Positions 8,065 through 15,616 of a stretch of DNA of 34,165 nt are shown here, in pieces. The stretch's first letter is position 1; each line of letters begins with the position of its first letter. This stretch comes from Kerstersia similis. GTDB lineage: Bacteria; Pseudomonadota; Gammaproteobacteria; Burkholderiales; Burkholderiaceae_B. Where the stretch lies: contig NZ_CBCSIQ010000035.1 in NCBI RefSeq assembly GCF_965139615.1, forward strand, positions 1 through 34,165, read 5' to 3'. The notes under the pieces are model-generated. The model did not search any database, was not told where the DNA came from, and was given only the letters and a program-made list of their open reading frames with translations. The position numbers and the translations under genes are program-made.

Positions 8065-8094
8065 AAAAAACGCCATGCACAAAGGCATGGCGTT
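8065..8094 (-). terminator. Strong intrinsic terminator after the actP-type gene
   Basis: A perfect 10-bp stem, AACGCCATGC (8069-8078) and GCATGGCGTT (8085-8094), has a 6-base loop and is followed on the minus strand by TTTT. It lies about 60 bases past the symporter stop and marks the probable end of the hca-mhp-symporter transcription run. Confidence 0.92.
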
Positions 8095-8155
8095 CTGGCT
8101 CATCGCACCGGCGCCTGGCCTCAGGGCCGGCGGTCAGCCCAGGCAACAAGCCTCA

Positions 8156-9814
8156 TCAATGCTGCGCTGCCGCGTTGATTCCCAGGCCGGTTTGCGCCTG
8201 AATGAACTGGCGGTCGAAACCCGCTCGTTCATTGGCAATGCTGGCACTGCGATCCAGTTTGGACACCACGTAGCACACCAGGAACGCCAGCGGCATGGAA
8301 AAGAGCGCCGGATGCTCGTACGGGAAAACGGCTTCAGGGAAGCCCAGCACGCTCTTCCACACAGCAGGCGACAACACCACCAGCATCACCGCCACCACCA
8401 GCCCGGTCAAGCCGCCCCAAAGCGCACCACGCGTCGTCAGCCCCTTCCAGCTCATCGCCAGGATGAGCACCGGGAAGTTGGAAGAAGCGGCGACCCCGAA
8501 AGCCAAAGCCGTCATAAAGGCCACATTGATGTTCTCGAACACCAGGCCAAGCACGATGGCCGCCAAACCGATGCACAGCGTGGCAATCTTCGAAACTTTG
8601 ATTTCACGCTGTTCATTGGCCTTGCCTCGGTGCAAAACCATGGCATACAGATCATGCGAAATCGCCGATGCCCCCGCCAGCGCCAGGCCCGAAACCACAG
8701 CAAGAATAGTGGCAAACGCCACGGCAGACATGAAGCCCAGCAACAGGTTGCCCCCGACGGCATGAGCCAGGTGCATGATGACCATATTGCTGCCGCCCAG
8801 CAAGGCGCCGCCCGTATTGCCATCCACGAAGTAGCTCGGATTGCTGCCGACGATCACGATTGCCGCCAGCCCCATGACCACAACGATCAGGAAGAAATAG
8901 CCGACGAAACCGGTGGCATAGAACACCGAGCGTCTTGCTTCCTTGGCATTGGTCACGGTAAAGAAACGCATCAGAATGTGCGGCAGGCCGGCAATGCCGA
9001 ACATCATGCCCAGAGACAGGGAGATGGTGGAGATCGGGTCAGACAGCATGCGTCCGGGCTCCAGGATGGCGATGCCCTGCTTGCTGGTTGCCACCACATC
9101 CTGCAGCATCTGCCCCAGGCTGAAGTCGAAATGGCTCATGGTCAACAGCAGCATGACCGTACCGCCAGCCAGCAGCAACGTTGCCTTGATGATTTGCACC
9201 CAGCTCGTTGCGATCATTCCGCCAAACATGACATAGACCACCATCAGCGCGCCAACGATGAAAACTGCGTACTTGTAGTCCAGCCCGAACAGCAGTTGAA
9301 TCAGCTGCCCTGCCCCCACGACCTGCACAATCATGTAGAACAGCACGACCGTCAGCGAACCCAGTGCCGTCAGAATGCGCATGCGGGTCTCATCCAGGCG
9401 ATAGGAAATGATATCCGCGACCGTAAAGCGCCCCAGGTTGCGCAGGCGCTCTGCCAGCAGGAACAGCACAATAGGCCAACCGATGAAAAAGCCGACCGCA
9501 AACGGGAGCGCATCGTAGCCACGAAAATAGGCGATGCTGGAAATCCCCAGCAGGGTGGCGGCAGACATATAGTCACCCGCAATCGCCAGGCCGTTCTGGA
9601 AGCCTGACAAACCGCCGCCTGCCGTGTAGAAATCCGATGCACTGCTGGTACGACGCGCCGCCCACCAGGTGATCAGCAAGGTAATGCCCACGAACGCCAG
9701 GAAAATGGCGATGGCCGACGCATTGGGCCCCGAACCGCCGGGCGCCGCCATCGCGCTGGATGGCAGAAGAATGGCCGGCATGCCGGCACGAAACATCAAT
9801 TGAGCGGGTTTCAT
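8156..9814 (-). CDS. actP: ActP-type sodium/solute symporter
   Basis: 552-residue SSS-family symporter closely resembling cation/acetate symporter ActP. It has an N-terminal hydrophobic leader ending in AMAA near residue 24, then about 13 hydrophobic helices with conserved family stretches such as DFYTAGGGLSGFQNGLAIAGDYMSAATLLG (about 61-90) and GLPHILMRFFTV. It is coupled to the preceding DUF485 gene by a 4-base ATGA overlap, the standard yjcH-actP arrangement. In E. coli that pair imports acetate and glycolate and sits with acs. Here it follows hcaEFCBD-mhpBC on the same strand without an obvious terminator between, so it may instead carry phenylpropionate, cinnamate or a product of the pathway. 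Substrate is therefore uncertain; family assignment is not. Confidence 0.9.
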   Translation of the reverse strand: MKPAQLMFRAGMPAILLPSSAMAAPGGSGPNASAIAIFLAFVGITLLITWWAARRTSSASDFYTAGGGLSGFQNGLAIAGDYMSAATLLGISSIAYFRGYDALPFAVGFFIGWPIVLFLLAERLRNLGRFTVADIISYRLDETRMRILTALGSLTVVLFYMIVQVVGAGQLIQLLFGLDYKYAVFIVGALMVVYVMFGGMIATSWVQIIKATLLLAGGTVMLLLTMSHFDFSLGQMLQDVVATSKQGIAILEPGRMLSDPISTISLSLGMMFGIAGLPHILMRFFTVTNAKEARRSVFYATGFVGYFFLIVVVMGLAAIVIVGSNPSYFVDGNTGGALLGGSNMVIMHLAHAVGGNLLLGFMSAVAFATILAVVSGLALAGASAISHDLYAMVLHRGKANEQREIKVSKIATLCIGLAAIVLGLVFENINVAFMTALAFGVAASSNFPVLILAMSWKGLTTRGALWGGLTGLVVAVMLVVLSPAVWKSVLGFPEAVFPYEHPALFSMPLAFLVCYVVSKLDRSASIANERAGFDRQFIQAQTGLGINAAAQH

Positions 9815-10119
9815 TGGACGGACTCCTGCAGGATTTCCTGGCTCAAGCGGTCAAAACGGGTATTGGCGAACCACGCATACACGCCGGTTGCCAGCCAGGC
9901 CATGACAATGATCCCGGCGCCCAGCAAGCCGCCCACGCTCAGCAGCGTCCCCTCGTGCAAAGGCACGGCCAGCCATTGCGGCCGCAGAATGCCGGCCATC
10001 AGGTAGCAGAAAAAACTGCCCAGGACCAGCAAGGTCAGCGACCAGGCCAGGCGCTGACGGCTACGTACCAGTTGCCCGAGCTTGGGGTTGCGGTAAATCC
10101 GCAATTGTTGTTGATTCAA
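9811..10119 (-). CDS. DUF485 small membrane protein (YjcH-like), TTG start
   Basis: 102-residue DUF485 protein with two hydrophobic helices (about 28-48 and 60-85), a basic amphipathic N-terminus (RNPKLGQLVRSRQRLAW) and an acidic C-terminus, all typical of YjcH. These proteins are nearly always encoded just before an ActP-type symporter and probably assist it in the membrane; the exact role is unknown. The start is a TTG at 10119, supported by AAGGAG 6 bases upstream and by the start of family similarity. The 3' end overlaps the symporter start by four bases. A small CCCGC-TTCA-GCGGG hairpin (10132-10145) just before the ribosome binding site might modulate translation. Confidence 0.88.
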   Translation of the reverse strand: MNQQQLRIYRNPKLGQLVRSRQRLAWSLTLLVLGSFFCYLMAGILRPQWLAVPLHEGTLLSVGGLLGAGIIVMAWLATGVYAWFANTRFDRLSQEILQESVQ

Positions 10120-10177
10120 GGTTGTCTCCTTCCCGCTTCAGCGGGTTGTTATGGAAATGGCACTGCGGGAAAACAGG

Positions 10178-11047
10178 TCAGTCACGCAGGAAATCCAGCA
10201 CCAGACGGTTGAAGCGTTCGGCATGCTCCCACTGCGCCCAATGGCCGCACTGGTTGAAAATATGCAGTTCCGATTGCGCAATCCCGGCGACCAGGCGCAA
10301 GCCGGTATCCAGCGGTACAAAGCGGTCGTTACGCCCCCAAACGATCAAGGTACGCGACCGTATTTCCCCCAGTCGCGCGCCAAAATCCGGAAACTGACGC
10401 GGGTTGGCATCCAGGCTGGCAACGAAATTCTCCAGGTGGTCACGCCGCCGCAACATGTTGTCGAGCCGCTGCTGGAACAGCGCTTCCGTCAGATCGCTGG
10501 GGTCGAACACAAAGACCGCCATCATCTTCTTGAGGTTTTCCAGCGTCGGTTCGCGGTACAGGCCCTGCAACAGCTTGATGCCTTCAGCGGGCATGGGAAC
10601 GAAAGAACTGATGCCTCCGGTACCGCCCCCCATCAGCACCAGCTTGCCGACGCGTTGCGGGTTTTGCAGCGTCAGCGCCACCGCGCTATGCCCCCCCATG
10701 GAGTTGCCCAGGATATGCACCTGCTCCAGCCCCAGGGACTCCAGCAAGCGATCCAGCACCCTGGCATTCAGGTCGGAACGCGAGCCCGTACAGACGATGG
10801 AGTCACTTTTCCCCCAGCCCGGACAGTCCATCAGAATGACGCGATAGCCGGCTGCCACCAGCGGGTCGATATTCCGGCTGAAATTGGCCCAGCCCGTCGC
10901 TCCCGGCCCCGAACCATGCAGCATCACCACGGTCTGGGCGCCCTGGCCTATGTCGTTGTAGTGAATCTGCAAAGCGTGGCCTTCGTCCTGGATGCGGGCA
11001 AAGCGGCTGCTGGATGCTTCGGTATAGGTTGTTGCGCAAGCCATCAT
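10178..11047 (-). CDS. mhpC: 2-hydroxy-6-oxonona-2,4-dienedioate hydrolase MhpC
   Basis: 289-residue alpha/beta hydrolase very close to E. coli MhpC (288 residues). It hydrolyses the C-C bond of the meta-cleavage product of 2,3-dihydroxyphenylpropionate (or -cinnamate), giving 2-hydroxypenta-2,4-dienoate plus succinate (or fumarate) in the cytoplasm. Visible features are the oxyanion region HGSGPGATGW (44-53), the DCPGWGKSDS stretch, the nucleophile elbow GNSMGG with Ser116, the acid in VWGRNDRFVP, and the catalytic His in NQCGHWAQWEH. The start at 11047 is supported by AAGGAG 8 bases upstream; the adjacent ATG at 11044 is equally open. It lies 125 bp after mhpB and 58 bp before the DUF485 gene on the same strand. 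Confidence 0.95.
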   Translation of the reverse strand: MMACATTYTEASSSRFARIQDEGHALQIHYNDIGQGAQTVVMLHGSGPGATGWANFSRNIDPLVAAGYRVILMDCPGWGKSDSIVCTGSRSDLNARVLDRLLESLGLEQVHILGNSMGGHSAVALTLQNPQRVGKLVLMGGGTGGISSFVPMPAEGIKLLQGLYREPTLENLKKMMAVFVFDPSDLTEALFQQRLDNMLRRRDHLENFVASLDANPRQFPDFGARLGEIRSRTLIVWGRNDRFVPLDTGLRLVAGIAQSELHIFNQCGHWAQWEHAERFNRLVLDFLRD

Positions 11048-11172
11048 GTTCAGTACTCCTTTTCCTGTGAAGAATGTCGGCGGCATGCCGAGGGTTGCTC
11101 GCACGGGGCGTCCTGCCCAGGCGCGTCCCGGCGCGACCAAAGAAAGCGGATGGAAAGTTCGATGCCTGGCCG

Positions 11173-12120
11173 TCAAGCCGCCAGGGATTGCGCGCCCATG
11201 GCACCGAATCCGGCAATCCACTCGGGAATCGGCCGGTAGTACGAATCCAGAACCTCGTAGTCGCCATAGGCCGAGAGGGCAGCAAAGGCCGCCACCCAGG
11301 TTTTCACCTCATGGGTAGATTTCCCTGCAATACGCGACACATCCGCATTGCTGAGCCCATCCAGTTCCGCAATCCGGCCCTGGGCCAGCGTTTCCATGAA
11401 GCGCTGATCCCAGGCGGGGTTCAACGGATGCAGGCTGTTCTGGTCTTCCACAAACTGCAGCGCCGCATTGATAACGCGCTGCTGACGCGCCTGCCGTTCT
11501 TCAGGGGGCAGATGGCGGCCACTACCAAGCAAGCGATCCCGGATATGGGCATCTGCCGTTGCCAGCTCCGGCACAGGGGGCTGGTGCGACAAGCCGCCGG
11601 ATCCAATGAACAGCACCCGCTTGCCTGTCTGGCGGGCAAACCGTCCGATAGCCAGCCCCAGCGCCCGCGACCGGGCAAAAGTGGGCAATGGCGCAGCAAC
11701 CGCATTGATAAAGACCGGAATCACCGGATGCGTATCAATGCCGCCCAGCAGATAATCCAGCGGTTGCGAAAAGCCATGATCTACCTGCATGGAATAAGAC
11801 ATGGCCACATCCACGCCATCTTCCAGCACCGCCTGGGCGCAATCCCGCGCCAGGGCCTGAGGTACATCAAACGGCCCGGCCGGCGTCCCAAAATCGCCGA
11901 TGGCATGGGCCTGCATGCCTATACAGAAGGGCGGCATGGCGTCATAGAAAAAGCCATTGAAGTGATCCGGCGAAAACAGCACGACCAGCTCCGGATCAAA
12001 GGCGGCGATACTCGCGCGCGCACTGGCAATCGCGCCATTGACCTCGTCCAGCACATGGGGCACCGGATCCACATGGCCAACCAACGGCGTATGCGACAGA
12101 CATTGCAATCTTGCTTGCAT
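11173..12120 (-). CDS. mhpB: 2,3-dihydroxyphenylpropionate 1,2-dioxygenase MhpB
   Basis: 315-residue class III (LigB-type) extradiol dioxygenase matching E. coli MhpB (314 residues) throughout. It cleaves 3-(2,3-dihydroxyphenyl)propionate or the cinnamate analogue with O2 at a non-heme Fe(II) centre. The catalytic His region MQVDHGFSQP has His115 and the second, GSGGLSHQPP, has His179, at the same positions as the E. coli catalytic residues. The C-terminal KSTHEVKTWVAAFAAL and YYRPIPEWIAGFG blocks are also conserved. The start at 12120 is where family similarity begins; GGGGAG lies about 11 bases upstream. A 355-bp non-coding gap separates it from hcaD, so it may have its own promoter, but it belongs functionally to the same pathway. 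Confidence 0.95.
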   Translation of the reverse strand: MQARLQCLSHTPLVGHVDPVPHVLDEVNGAIASARASIAAFDPELVVLFSPDHFNGFFYDAMPPFCIGMQAHAIGDFGTPAGPFDVPQALARDCAQAVLEDGVDVAMSYSMQVDHGFSQPLDYLLGGIDTHPVIPVFINAVAAPLPTFARSRALGLAIGRFARQTGKRVLFIGSGGLSHQPPVPELATADAHIRDRLLGSGRHLPPEERQARQQRVINAALQFVEDQNSLHPLNPAWDQRFMETLAQGRIAELDGLSNADVSRIAGKSTHEVKTWVAAFAALSAYGDYEVLDSYYRPIPEWIAGFGAMGAQSLAA

Positions 12121-12475
12121 AATAGGAATGTCTCCCCGAGAAGGGTTTATCGTTATAAAAATCCAGAAAATCGGGCCATCGCCTGCAGCGCTCCTACCCG
12201 CCAGGCGCTGCCCTTTGCTCTGTGCCTGCGAATTTCTGCCTGCTGCTTTCGCCGCGCCTTTCCCCTGATCCGACAGGCACCCAGGTGGCGCCAGCGGCAT
12301 CGTCCCAGCGAACCCACGCCCCAGGCATCTCACGACAGCCAGAGCCGGGTTCGTCAGACACGGCATGCATCCGCCCGCACCGCCTATTTGCAGGGCGTGC
12401 GTCGTCACTTGCCGGTATCCGGACAACAGAAGAAAGCAGTCGTTTCCTGGCAGCAGCCAGGCACCGCAGGCCGGG
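12121..12475. other. 355-bp gap inside the catabolic run
   Basis: This is the longest gap inside the hca-mhp run. The minus frame continuous with mhpB stays open for 102 codons but shows no resemblance to any family I know, so I treat it as non-coding. TATAAC at the left end (about 12153-12158 on the plus strand, minus sense) resembles a -10 box, without a convincing -35. No intrinsic terminator is visible. Confidence 0.4.
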
Positions 12476-13705
12476 CTAGGCCGGCAAGGCGCGGCTCAGA
12501 TTGCGCAGGCTCTGCTGGGTATCCGCCAGCACAGCCGGCTCGATGCAGGCCCGCCGGGCAATCAGCTCTTTGGCACTGCGCATGTCTCGGCCCTGGTTCA
12601 CGGTAATGGCCGCCACCAGTTCATCCCCGGAAAGCCCCAGCAACATGCACGGACCAGCCCCCAGCGCACCGCGGACAATCCAGCGGGCCGCTCCCATATC
12701 GCCCGCCAGCTGAATATTCAGGCCGCACTGATCCGTCCAGTACCACGGCACGATATCCTGCGGCGGCAGTGCCAGCCCCAGCATGTCACGCGCCGCGAGC
12801 TCCGCCTGCCAGTTGGCGTTTTCCCAGGTTTCACGGCGCACCGGCGGCAAGCCCGCCGCCGTCTGGCGGGCAGCCACATCGCCCACGGCATACACATCCG
12901 GGTCGGACGTCCGGCACTGGCGATCCGTCAGGATGCCGTTATCGACCGCCAGCCCGGCTGCTTGCGCCAATTCGACATTGGGCTCGACGCCTATGCCGTA
13001 AACCACCGTCTGCCCCGTCAGACAGCTGCCATCGGAAAGCGTCAAGGCCAGGCCCTCTGCGGTACGTGCCGCGGCCACCACGCTGCAACGCAGATGCAGC
13101 TCCACTCCGCGTTCCCGATGCACCGCACACAGGAATTCGGCCAGCAACCTGGGAGTCGCACGCATCATCGGCAATTCCGCGGGTTCAACCACGGCCACCT
13201 GAACGCCCAGATCCACTGCCGTCGAAGCCAGCTCCAGGCCGATGACCCCGGCGCCCACCAGTATCAACCGGTGGCCGGCCTGCAGCGCAGGCTGCAGGGC
13301 AGCGGCATCTTCCAGCGTGCGCAAGGTATAGACACCCTCGCCCAAGGCATCCAGCATGGGCAGGCGCCGTGCCCGCGCGCCCGTTGCAAGCACCAATTTG
13401 TCGTAATCCAGCGATTCACCATCGGCCAGCGTTACCGTGCGAGCCTGAGTATCCAGCCCGACCGCCGCCACGCCCAGGCGCAGTTGGATATCGTGCTGGC
13501 GATAGAAGTCATCAGGATGAATGGCGCAACGCGTCTGCGCCGGCTGCAGCAGCATGTCCTTGGAAAGCGGCGGCCGTTCATACGGCGCATGTGTTTCGTC
13601 ACCGAGCAGTGTCACGCGGCCGGTAAACCCTAGCTGCCGCAATTGTGCCGCCGTCATGGCGCCCGCCTGCCCAGCTCCAATGATGATGATGCCTTTATCA
13701 CTCAT
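12476..13705 (-). CDS. hcaD: Phenylpropionate dioxygenase ferredoxin--NAD(+) reductase HcaD
   Basis: 409-residue FAD-dependent reductase of the aromatic dioxygenase ferredoxin-reductase family (E. coli HcaD is 400). It passes electrons from NADH through FAD to the Rieske ferredoxin HcaC. The sequence shows an FAD Rossmann motif GAGQAG (10-15), the family marker YERPPLSK (about 42-49), the ATGARARRLP stretch, an NAD-binding VGAGVIGLELAS in the middle, and DVYAVGDVA near residue 272 for the second FAD contact. The start at 13705 has AGGAG about 9 bases upstream. It follows hcaB after a 114-bp gap on the same strand. Similar reductases (BphA4 type) serve other dioxygenases, but the surrounding hca genes fix the assignment. 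Confidence 0.92.
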   Translation of the reverse strand: MSDKGIIIIGAGQAGAMTAAQLRQLGFTGRVTLLGDETHAPYERPPLSKDMLLQPAQTRCAIHPDDFYRQHDIQLRLGVAAVGLDTQARTVTLADGESLDYDKLVLATGARARRLPMLDALGEGVYTLRTLEDAAALQPALQAGHRLILVGAGVIGLELASTAVDLGVQVAVVEPAELPMMRATPRLLAEFLCAVHRERGVELHLRCSVVAAARTAEGLALTLSDGSCLTGQTVVYGIGVEPNVELAQAAGLAVDNGILTDRQCRTSDPDVYAVGDVAARQTAAGLPPVRRETWENANWQAELAARDMLGLALPPQDIVPWYWTDQCGLNIQLAGDMGAARWIVRGALGAGPCMLLGLSGDELVAAITVNQGRDMRSAKELIARRACIEPAVLADTQQSLRNLSRALPA

Positions 13706-13819
13706 GACTTCTGTCTCCTATCCCTGATTTTTCTTTTGTTTGATCCGGCCCCTGGGGGCATCGGCGACTGCCATGCTGGTCTCGCGCAAACCGCAGGTCA
13801 CGTGACCAGGCTGCTCATG

Positions 13820-14635
13820 CTATAGATCCAGCCCACCAGCCACGTGCCGGATGCCGCGTATGCCGAGGCCGGCATCCGCCTGTATCATCACGCCGCTCAG
13901 AACCCGGTTATTGGCCCGCGAGGCCAGCAAGACATAGGGGCCGGTGAAATCCTCGGCCTGCGGGAAAAACTGCAAGGGCAGAATGCTGGCGATAGCTTCC
14001 GGTGTACGCGAATCCATGATGCGTTGATGCTGCTGGCCCAAGGCTGCCGGCCCCCGCAGATCGCTGGCCATCCCGCATGGCCCGACCCCATTGACCCGAA
14101 TCCGGGGCGCCAGCTCAAAGGCCAGCTGGCGAATCAGGCCGACCGCCGCATGCTTGCTGGCGGTATAGAGCGGCCCGCCCCCTTCCGGGTAAAACGCTGA
14201 ATTGGACAAGGTGAAAATCATGCTGCCGCCGGAAGCCAACAAAGCCGGCGCTGCCGCCTTGGCCCCAAGCATGTAGCCCTTCAGATTGACCGCGAACAGC
14301 TCATCGAAGCCTTGCTCCAACTGTGCGCCCGTCATGGCCATCAATCCCAGGCCATGATCCCAGACCGCGGCATTCCCCACGAAACAATCGAGCCGGCCCC
14401 AATGCGCCACGGCTGCATCGACTGCCCGCTGGTTGTCCGCGCTGCAACAGACATTGCCCTGAACCACCAGCACCGACGAACCGAAATCCGCCTGCAATGC
14501 CGCCACTTTTTCTGCATTCAGCTCCAGTACCGTCACCCGCGCGCCCTCATCCAGAAAACGCCGCACCAAGGCCAGGCCCAGCCCGGAGCCCCCACCCGTC
14601 ACCAGAATGGATTCATTGTCCAGCCAGCCCATCAT
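13820..14635 (-). CDS. hcaB: cis-Dihydrodiol dehydrogenase HcaB
   Basis: 271-residue short-chain dehydrogenase very similar to E. coli HcaB (270). It oxidises the cis-dihydrodiol of phenylpropionate or cinnamate with NAD+, re-aromatising it to the 2,3-dihydroxy compound used by MhpB. The cofactor motif TGGGSGLG is at 13-20, a GNAAVWDH block at 88-95, and the catalytic Ser-Tyr-Lys appear as TLSNS (about Ser144) and YTASK (Tyr157, Lys161). The C-terminal SGVMIQADAGLGIRGIRHVAGGLDL block is HcaB-like. The ATG at 14635 overlaps the hcaC stop by four bases and has GGAG 5 bases upstream; a second ATG follows at once at 14632. The pair is translationally coupled. Confidence 0.95.
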   Translation of the reverse strand: MMGWLDNESILVTGGGSGLGLALVRRFLDEGARVTVLELNAEKVAALQADFGSSVLVVQGNVCCSADNQRAVDAAVAHWGRLDCFVGNAAVWDHGLGLMAMTGAQLEQGFDELFAVNLKGYMLGAKAAAPALLASGGSMIFTLSNSAFYPEGGGPLYTASKHAAVGLIRQLAFELAPRIRVNGVGPCGMASDLRGPAALGQQHQRIMDSRTPEAIASILPLQFFPQAEDFTGPYVLLASRANNRVLSGVMIQADAGLGIRGIRHVAGGLDL

Positions 14636-14952
14636 GCCGTCTCCGGAATTTCCACGTAAATCGTGCCTGCTTCCACGATCACGGGATAAGTGTTCAAAGG
14701 CTCAGTCGCCGGCTGGCAAAGGGCCGCGCCGGTCTTCAGGCAAAAACGCGCGGCATGCAAGGGGCACTCCACGGTTCCATCATCTTCGATATAGCCCTCC
14801 GACATGGAGGCATTGCCATGGCTGCAGCGGTCCGTCACCGCGTACAGTTCACCGGCAGAGCGGATCACGGCAATATGGCTGACAGGCGAATCTATCTTGA
14901 CCGCCTCGCCATCCGGCAAGTCGTCGTCAGGACAAACGGCAATACGTGGCAT
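14632..14952 (-). CDS. hcaC: Rieske ferredoxin HcaC
   Basis: 106-residue Rieske-type [2Fe-2S] ferredoxin that carries electrons from HcaD to the HcaEF oxygenase. The cluster ligands are Cys43-X-His45 (in CSHGN) and Cys63-X2-His66 (in CPLHAARF). Length is exactly that of E. coli HcaC. The upstream ribosome binding site is weak (GAG about 8 bases before the ATG), but the next gene is tightly coupled by a 4-base overlap. A 115-bp gap with a stable hairpin separates it from hcaF. Confidence 0.95.
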   Translation of the reverse strand: MPRIAVCPDDDLPDGEAVKIDSPVSHIAVIRSAGELYAVTDRCSHGNASMSEGYIEDDGTVECPLHAARFCLKTGAALCQPATEPLNTYPVIVEAGTIYVEIPETA

Positions 14953-14981
14953 GGATGAATCTCGTCATGAAAAATAGGGGA

Positions 14982-15005
14982 GCCGGGCAAACCTGGGCGC
15001 CCGGC
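14982..15005 (-). promoter_or_regulatory. Intercistronic hairpin between hcaF and hcaC
   Basis: GCCGGGC (14982-14988) and GCCCGGC (14999-15005) form a perfect 7-bp GC stem with a 10-base loop. On the minus strand it is followed by TCCCCTATTTTTC, a broken T-run 29 bases or so before hcaC. It could be a partial terminator or an mRNA-stabilising hairpin that sets more oxygenase than electron-carrier protein. Confidence 0.5.
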
Positions 15006-15067
15006 CGAGATGCTCAAGCCAGGCCTGCCCCACAGGGCCGTGGCCTCCCGTGCAAACAACAGGCCGT

Positions 15068-15616
15068 TCAGAACAGAACGCTGAGGTTATGGGATGTCAT
15101 CACCACCTGATCCAGCGTGATATGACGACGGCACAGCAGCCAGCCCGCAGCGTTATCGGCGCGGCGCAGCCGGTCCTGGCGCATGCCCGCATAGAACACT
15201 TCATCCCGTTCCTTCTGCGCGCGGTAAAGGATGAAATTCTGCCGTACGTCATACTCCCCCGGCTGCGCCGATTCGCGGACCCGCAGATTGGTAATCAGGT
15301 GGCGCGTGCGCGACGGCGGCTCTTCCGCCCAGGCCATACCGGTTTCCAGTCGGGCAATGCGGCGCTCCAGCTGGAACTTGGTGTCGTTGAACACCCAGGT
15401 TGTCGGCGGCTGAATGCTGCGGCGGCGGTCACGCGTCTGGGCATTGACCGTCGTGCGCATGGTGTACTCGATGTCCTCGGCCAGCAGATCCAGCCAATCC
15501 CGAAACTCCCAGTCATCCAGCAATTCCGCTTCCAGGTACAGGAATTGCCCGATTTCATGATGCAATTCCAGCGAGCCTGCTTTGCCCTGTTCGATGCTTT
15601 CCACGACGGCGCTCAT
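15068..15616 (-). CDS. hcaF: Phenylpropionate/cinnamate dioxygenase beta subunit HcaF
   Basis: 182-residue small (beta) subunit of the ring-hydroxylating dioxygenase; it is structural and has no cofactor. Family marks are the N-terminal EIGQFLYLEAELLDDWEFRDWL helix, the IEYTMRT strand and the C-terminal RRHITLDQVVM block. It pairs with HcaE in an alpha3beta3 enzyme that adds O2 across the ring. The ATG at 15616 overlaps the hcaE stop by four bases, with GAGGAG about 8 bases upstream, so the two subunits are translationally coupled in equal amounts. Confidence 0.94.
   Translation of the reverse strand: MSAVVESIEQGKAGSLELHHEIGQFLYLEAELLDDWEFRDWLDLLAEDIEYTMRTTVNAQTRDRRRSIQPPTTWVFNDTKFQLERRIARLETGMAWAEEPPSRTRHLITNLRVRESAQPGEYDVRQNFILYRAQKERDEVFYAGMRQDRLRRADNAAGWLLCRRHITLDQVVMTSHNLSVLF

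Noticed and set aside
7958..9607. 549-codon open frame antisense to the actP-type gene
   Set aside because: Its product is His/Gln/Arg-rich with no family resemblance, and the opposite strand encodes a clear symporter.
11074..13633. Long plus-strand frames opposite mhpB and hcaD
   Set aside because: Their products are rich in Arg, Pro and His, typical of GC-rich antisense frames, while the minus strand holds well-matched enzymes.
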